Shown: in pieces, positions 60,268 through 64,000 of the stretch | Position numbering within the stretch: position 1 is the first letter of the stretch | Layout of the letters: each line of letters starts with the position of its first letter | DNA from: Atlantibacter subterraneus | Lineage (GTDB): Bacteria > Pseudomonadota > Gammaproteobacteria > Enterobacterales > Enterobacteriaceae | Reading direction: 5' to 3' | Assembly: GCF_007570865.1 (NCBI RefSeq) | Contig: NZ_VLPS01000007.1 | Coordinates: 62,001-126,000 of the forward strand | DNA length: 64,000 nt | Program-made: the position numbers and the translations under genes | Notes under the pieces: generated by a model | Databases searched by the model: none | Told to the model about the DNA's origin: nothing | Seen by the model: only the letters and a program-made list of their open reading frames with translations

Positions 60268-60984
60268 ATGGACAGCCAGACCTTATCGCAACTGCTGGAC
60301 CGGGTTATCGCCGAATTGCTGGCGCAATCCGTCGCCGAGAAAAATGTCCGCGTGGTCGTGACCGGTGACGATATCTCCTCGCTACCGGAAACGCTGAGCT
60401 GTCTCGCGGCGCTTGAAAAGGCAGGCTATCAGCTATGGGTCAGTTTTTCTCACAGCGCCAGCCAGTCGACGCTGAAATCCGCCTGCGTGGATGCGCTGCA
60501 CCAGCGCGGTTCCCGTGCCGGATTTGATCGGTCGCCGCCCCACTATGAGGTGCTCTATCTGCCTGCACTCTCTGTTAACAGCATGAGCAAAATCGCGCTG
60601 GGCATTCGCGATAATCTGGCCTGTGAAGCGGTATTTCAGGCGTTGCAGCACCGTAAGCGGGTTATCGCCACCCTGCATCCGCAGTGCGTTGACAGCACGC
60701 TGCCGCTGCCGCTGCTGGCCCGTCTGGAAAGTTATGCGCAGGTGCTGGAGAGCTATGGCATTGCGCTCTCCGGTAAACGAGCAGCTCACGCCAGCCTTGT
60801 GCCGGTAAGCCAATCGGCACCCGCTGCCGCCCTGCCGGTAGCCGGTAAAAAGCGCTTAATTACCCTGCGCGATATCCGTCTGCTGGCTTCTGGCGAAGCG
60901 TTGCGCATAGCGGGCAATACCCTGATTACCCCCGCCGCCAGAGATGAAATCCAGCGGCGCAATCTCACCGTTATCCACGGATAG
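60268..60984 (+). CDS. PduM-like microcompartment protein with an extra N-terminal flavoprotein-like domain
   Basis: The 238-residue protein ends with a PduM-like tail (LITLRDIRLLASGEALRIAG and so on), and its position between PduL/EutJ and the vertex protein matches pduM. It is about 75 residues longer than PduM. The added part (about 26-165: VRVVVTGDDISS, then GYQLWVSFSHSAS) resembles a Rossmann-like flavoprotein domain. The N-terminal helix LSQLLDRVIAELLAQSV looks like an encapsulation signal. Function of PduM is structural; the role of the extra domain is unknown. Confidence 0.65.
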   Translation: MDSQTLSQLLDRVIAELLAQSVAEKNVRVVVTGDDISSLPETLSCLAALEKAGYQLWVSFSHSASQSTLKSACVDALHQRGSRAGFDRSPPHYEVLYLPALSVNSMSKIALGIRDNLACEAVFQALQHRKRVIATLHPQCVDSTLPLPLLARLESYAQVLESYGIALSGKRAAHASLVPVSQSAPAAALPVAGKKRLITLRDIRLLASGEALRIAGNTLITPAARDEIQRRNLTVIHG

Positions 60985-60995
60985 CCGGAGGAAAA

Positions 60996-61268
60996 ATGTA
61001 TCTCGCAAAAGTCACTGGCGCACTGGTTTCCACGACCAAACACGCCTCGCTGAATGGCTCAAAGCTGCTGATGGTGGCGCGGCTGGATGAAAACTATCAG
61101 CCGACCGGCCATGCCCAGGTGGCAGTCGATACCGTCGGCGCGGGCAATGGCGAGATTGTGATCGTCACCACCGGCAGTTCGGCGCGTATGAGTAACAGCA
61201 AAGATCACTCGGTGATTGACGCCGCCGTGGTGGGCATCGTCGACTCGCTCGAACTTAACGGCAAATAG
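60996..61268 (+). CDS. pduN: microcompartment vertex protein (PduN/EutN/CcmL, BMC-P)
   Basis: The 90-residue protein is a pentameric shell protein that caps the vertices of the polyhedral shell. It begins MYLAKVTGALVSTTKHASL and contains DTVGAGNGEIVIVTTGSSAR, the pore-lining family signature. It lies 11 bases after the PduM-like gene. One gene of this type is present in the window. Confidence 0.95.
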   Translation: MYLAKVTGALVSTTKHASLNGSKLLMVARLDENYQPTGHAQVAVDTVGAGNGEIVIVTTGSSARMSNSKDHSVIDAAVVGIVDSLELNGK

Positions 61269-61292
61269 CGGCGCGCACGCGGAGGAATACTT

Positions 61293-61790
61293 ATGTCTGC
61301 GAATGAGGCTTCACTCGACAACTGGATTAACGAGGCTATCGCCACACAGCTGCCAGAACGCCGGATGTCGCTGAGCCTGGACGATAGCGAAGCGTTAGCG
61401 AAGTTGGCGCGGGAAGTCGCCCAGGAATGTGATGTGCCAATTGTTTTTAGCCTGGTAGATACCTGCGGCCAGCAGCGGTTTTTCTTCAGCATGGATAACG
61501 CCCTGCTGGTCAGCCATACCCTGGCACCGCAAAAGGCCTGGACCGCGGTGGCGCTCAAAATGGCGACCCATGAACTGGCGGCGCTGGTGCAGCCGGGCGG
61601 TGATTTGTACGGCCTTGAGAAAGAAAAAGATATCTGCTGCTTCGGCGGCGGTTTTCCCTGCTGGTCGGGCGGGCGTTTGCTCGGCGGCATCGGCATCAGC
61701 GGCGGCAGCGTTGAGGAAGATATGCTTATTGCCCGCCAGGCGCTGGCGCGGTTTAGCGCGCTGCGTTATCCCCTCGCAACAAGCCGTTAA
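61293..61790 (+). CDS. GlcG/PduO C-terminal-domain protein (haem-binding-type, PF03928)
   Basis: The 165-residue protein matches the DUF336/GlcG fold that forms the C-terminal domain of PduO: VPIVFSLVDTCGQQRFFFSMDNALL, then GLEKEKDICCFGGGFP and LLGGIGISGGSVEEDM. The cobalamin adenosyltransferase domain of PduO is absent. Its N terminus (ASLDNWINEAIATQL) may be an encapsulation helix. PduO-C domains bind haem in Salmonella; here the two adjacent cysteines in ICCFGG are a possible ligand. Exact role is unknown. Confidence 0.85.
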   Translation: MSANEASLDNWINEAIATQLPERRMSLSLDDSEALAKLAREVAQECDVPIVFSLVDTCGQQRFFFSMDNALLVSHTLAPQKAWTAVALKMATHELAALVQPGGDLYGLEKEKDICCFGGGFPCWSGGRLLGGIGISGGSVEEDMLIARQALARFSALRYPLATSR

Positions 61791-61820
61791 TTTTCATAGC
61801 AGTCCATTTCAGGGGTCATC

Positions 61821-63017
61821 ATGTCCTTAGCTTGTGTATTAGTGATTAACTGTGGTTCCTCATCAATGAAATTCTCCGTCATTCCTCAGGATGCCGACCA
61901 GCCGTTGCTGTCGGGCCTGGCGGAGCGGCTGGGCATTGATCATGCCGTCATGACGTTCAAAGACCGTGATGGTCATAAATCCACCGTCGCGCTGGACGAG
62001 GCCAGCCATCAGCATGCGCTTAAAGTGCTTTTCGCGAAGCTCGATGAGCAACAGCTGCTGACCACCATCAGCGCCATTGGGCACCGCGTGGCGCACGGCG
62101 GCAGCGATTTTAAACGTTCGGTACGGGTTACCGATGACGTGATTGAAAAAATCCGCGCGCTGTCAGCGCTGGCCCCGCTGCATAACCCTGCCAACCTGAT
62201 TGGCATCGAAGCGGCGCGCGCACTGCTGCCCGCGCTGCCGCAGATTGCGGTATTCGATACCGCGTTCCACCAGACCCTGTCTCCGGCGGCTTACACTTAT
62301 GCGATCCCGCTGGAATATCAGCAGGATTATCAGGTGCGTCGCTACGGCTTTCACGGGACGTCTCATCGCTATATCGCCGCTGAGGCGCTGGCATCACTGG
62401 ATCTCGACCCGGCGGATCACGGTATCGTGATTGCCCATTTGGGCAATGGTTCATCGCTGTGCGCGGTGCAAAACGGTGTGAGTGTCGACACCTCAATGGG
62501 CATGACGCCATTGGAAGGGCTGGTGATGGGCACCCGTTGCGGCGATCTTGATTTCGGGGCCGCTGCATACCTGGCAAAATGCACCGGTCAAACGCTCGAC
62601 GCGCTGTACAAAATGGTCAATAACCAGTCCGGCCTGATGGGGATTTCCGGCTTATCCAGCGACTGTCGCACCCTTCAACAGGCGCGGGATGAGGGCCATG
62701 AGCGGGCAGCGTTAGCCATCGACGTGATGGTGCATCGCCTCGCGCGGCATATCGGCGGCCACGTCACCTCGCTTAAACGCTTCGACGCGCTGATCTTCAC
62801 CGGCGGCATTGGCGAAAACTCGGCGCTGATCCGCGAACTCACCGTGCAACGCCTGCAGGCGCTGGGACTGGTGCTGGATCAAGAACGCAACCAGCAGATG
62901 TTCGGCGGGCGCAGCGGCGTCATTTCTAAAGCGGGCAGCACGAAGATTGCCGTCATTCCCACCAATGAAGAAAAAATGATTGCCATGGACGCAATGGCGA
63001 TCGCCGGTACGAATTAG
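61821..63017 (+). CDS. acetate/propionate kinase (AckA/PduW family)
   Basis: The 398-residue kinase makes ATP from acyl phosphate, completing the PduL branch of a microcompartment pathway. Motifs visible are VINCGSSSMKF, GFHGTSHRYIA, HLGNGSSLCAVQNG, DTSMGMTPLEG and FTGGIGENS, all standard for the acetokinase family. Location next to pduL, pduM- and pduN-like genes favours a PduW-type propionate kinase, but acetate cannot be excluded. The start is ATG at 61821. Confidence 0.9.
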   Translation: MSLACVLVINCGSSSMKFSVIPQDADQPLLSGLAERLGIDHAVMTFKDRDGHKSTVALDEASHQHALKVLFAKLDEQQLLTTISAIGHRVAHGGSDFKRSVRVTDDVIEKIRALSALAPLHNPANLIGIEAARALLPALPQIAVFDTAFHQTLSPAAYTYAIPLEYQQDYQVRRYGFHGTSHRYIAAEALASLDLDPADHGIVIAHLGNGSSLCAVQNGVSVDTSMGMTPLEGLVMGTRCGDLDFGAAAYLAKCTGQTLDALYKMVNNQSGLMGISGLSSDCRTLQQARDEGHERAALAIDVMVHRLARHIGGHVTSLKRFDALIFTGGIGENSALIRELTVQRLQALGLVLDQERNQQMFGGRSGVISKAGSTKIAVIPTNEEKMIAMDAMAIAGTN

Positions 63018-63295
63018 CAAAAATGCGATCGCTTTAACGGTATTTATTATTGCTATTTGGCTCAGGAATATTTTGCGCAAGGCACACCAACAGCAGGACT
63101 TTTATTGCCGATCTCAGGTGGATTTTATTGTCGATTAGGCCGATGCAAAAACAAGATAGTCCCGCTGGCGCGCAAAACATTTTGTCTGAATAACCTTAGC
63201 ATCATGATGAGTCAATAATTAACGCACATGGGTAAATCCGTGGATTGCTATTCCTCTGTGCACGTTTTCTTTCTATCGGAAATATCGAGGTTGTT
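63018..63295 (+). promoter_or_regulatory. control region ahead of the shell genes
   Basis: No gene is visible in this 278-base interval. It holds a tandem direct repeat TTTATTGCCGAT (63101-63112) and TTTATTGTCGAT (63124-63135) with starts 23 bp apart, and AT-rich sequence further on (around 63205-63225). The spacing of about two helical turns suits an activator dimer. The shell genes probably start a second transcript here. Confidence 0.5.
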
Positions 63296-63577
63296 ATGCA
63301 ACAAGAAGCATTAGGAATGGTTGAAACGAAAGGCCTGGTTTCTGCAATTGAAGCCGCAGACACCATGGTGAAATCTGCCAACGTAACCCTGGTGGGTTAT
63401 GAAAAAATCGGTTCTGGCCTGGTGACCGTAATGGTTCGTGGCGACGTGGGCGCAGTAAAAGCCGCCACCGACGCGGGCTCCGCCGCTGCGGGTAAAGTGG
63501 GCGAGCTGGTCTCCGTACACGTTATTCCGCGTCCGCACATTGAGGTGGAAAAAATTCTGCCGAAGGCCGTCGGTTAA
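63296..63577 (+). CDS. pduA: hexameric shell protein, PduA-like (BMC-H)
   Basis: The 93-residue protein is very close to Salmonella Pdu[21 protein letters not shown] at the start and the pore loop KIGSGLV in the middle. PduA forms hexagonal tiles in the facets of the shell with a pore for 1,2-propanediol. Its C terminus [19 protein letters not shown] matches the family. The ATG at 63296 follows CGAGG. The next gene is a PduB-like shell protein. Confidence 0.95.
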   Translation: MQQEALGMVETKGLVSAIEAADTMVKSANVTLVGYEKIGSGLVTVMVRGDVGAVKAATDAGSAAAGKVGELVSVHVIPRPHIEVEKILPKAVG

Positions 63578-63598
63578 TAACAATAAAGGATACTGATC

Positions 63599-64000
63599 AT
63601 GAGAGATAATCTTGTTGAGCAGATTATATCTGACGTAATGAATAAACAAACCGGCGCACAACCGAAAGCCAGTAACGCGGCAAATTTTGCCGGTTGTGGT
63701 ATTACGGAATTTGTCGGCACTGCGTTGGGTCACACTATCGGCCTGGTGATTGCCAATGTCGATAATCAATTACATGAAGTTATGAATATCGACAAGAAAT
63801 ATCGCTCTATCGGTATTCTGGGCGCACGTACCGGCGCTGGCCCGCAAATTTTTGCGGCTGACGAAGCAATCAAAGCAACTAACAGCGAAATTATTTCTAT
63901 CGAGCTGGCCCGCGACACCGAAGGCGGTGGCGGACACGGTTGCTTAATTATTTTCGGCGCGTCTGATGTTTCCGACGTCAGACGTGCGGTTGAAGTGGCG
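63599..64000 (+). CDS. pduB: trimeric shell protein, PduB-like (tandem BMC-T), N-terminal part (cut by window edge)
   Basis: The frame starts at ATG 63599 and is open for 134 codons to the window end, which is half of a PduB-sized protein (about 270 residues). The N-terminal helix NLVEQIISDVMNKQ is the segment that in Salmonella PduB binds the core of enzymes. The first BMC domain shows GCGITEFVGTALGHTIGLVI and YRSIGILGARTGAGPQIFAADEA. It follows pduA by 21 bases. Confidence 0.94.
   Translation, partial: MRDNLVEQIISDVMNKQTGAQPKASNAANFAGCGITEFVGTALGHTIGLVIANVDNQLHEVMNIDKKYRSIGILGARTGAGPQIFAADEAIKATNSEIISIELARDTEGGGGHGCLIIFGASDVSDVRRAVEVA

Noticed and set aside
63018-63070. GCGATCGC palindrome after the kinase gene as a regulatory site
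   Set aside because: It is an isolated 8-bp palindrome without partner or promoter context and is likely chance.

Overview
This window is chromosomal DNA of a gamma-proteobacterium of the Enterobacteriaceae. Most genes in the left half are recognisable orthologues of E. coli genes in E. coli order, often of identical length, but the accessory content rules out E. coli K-12. An Enterobacter, Klebsiella, Kosakonia, Lelliottia or Citrobacter-like genome fits; I cannot name the genus from sequence alone. Coding density is high and genes use typical enteric start sites, including several TTG and GTG starts.

Layout. (1) 1-2107: the 5' part of fadH (cut by the window edge) and dsdA, both minus. (2) 2144-36723: a block matching E. 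coli opgB to nadR: opgB, yjjA, dnaC, dnaT, yjjB, yjjP, yjjQ-bglJ, fhuF, yjjZ, three tRNA-Leu(CAG), rsmC, holD-rimI-yjjG, prfC, osmY, ytjA, yjjU-yjjV, yjjW-yjjI, deoCABD, lplA, ytjB, serB-radA-nadR. Additions relative to E. coli are a YbaK-family deacylase, an orphan PTS IIC, a membrane diguanylate cyclase and a Kch-like potassium channel in the place of yjjJ. (3) 36769-40136: patA and aer, divergent. (4) 40251-47488: a GntR/FadR regulator, two unknown overlapping small genes, and a sugar-acid operon (dgoK, dgoA, MFS transporter, IlvD/Edd dehydratase, DapA-family lyase) whose genes mostly overlap at ATGA. (5) 47515-49062: yqjI and yqjH, iron/nickel control. (6) 49195-57025: a UhpABC-type sensor system followed directly by an AfuABC-type ABC transporter, which looks like a hexose-phosphate uptake module lacking uhpT. 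(7) 57502-64000: the first nine genes of a bacterial microcompartment locus, with the ninth cut by the window edge.

The E. coli opgB-nadR block (about 99 min on the E. coli map) lies here between fadH and patA (about 69 min in E. coli), so the chromosome is rearranged relative to E. coli. The dgo-type cluster sits between aer and yqjI, which are adjacent in E. coli.

The microcompartment locus is the most interesting part. It encodes an iron-type alcohol dehydrogenase, PduL, EutJ, a PduM-like protein with an extra N-terminal domain, a vertex protein (PduN/EutN), a GlcG/PduO-C protein, an acetate/propionate kinase, and PduA- and PduB-like shell proteins. This is a mixture of Pdu and Eut parts in non-canonical order. 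The signature enzyme and the aldehyde dehydrogenase lie beyond the window. Either a glycyl-radical diol dehydratase or a B12-dependent one could follow; the EutJ plus flavoprotein-like plus GlcG content makes me favour the glycyl-radical type, as inference only. Several carbon-overflow pathways meet in this window: deoxynucleoside catabolism, sugar acids, sugar phosphates and an aldehyde-processing organelle.
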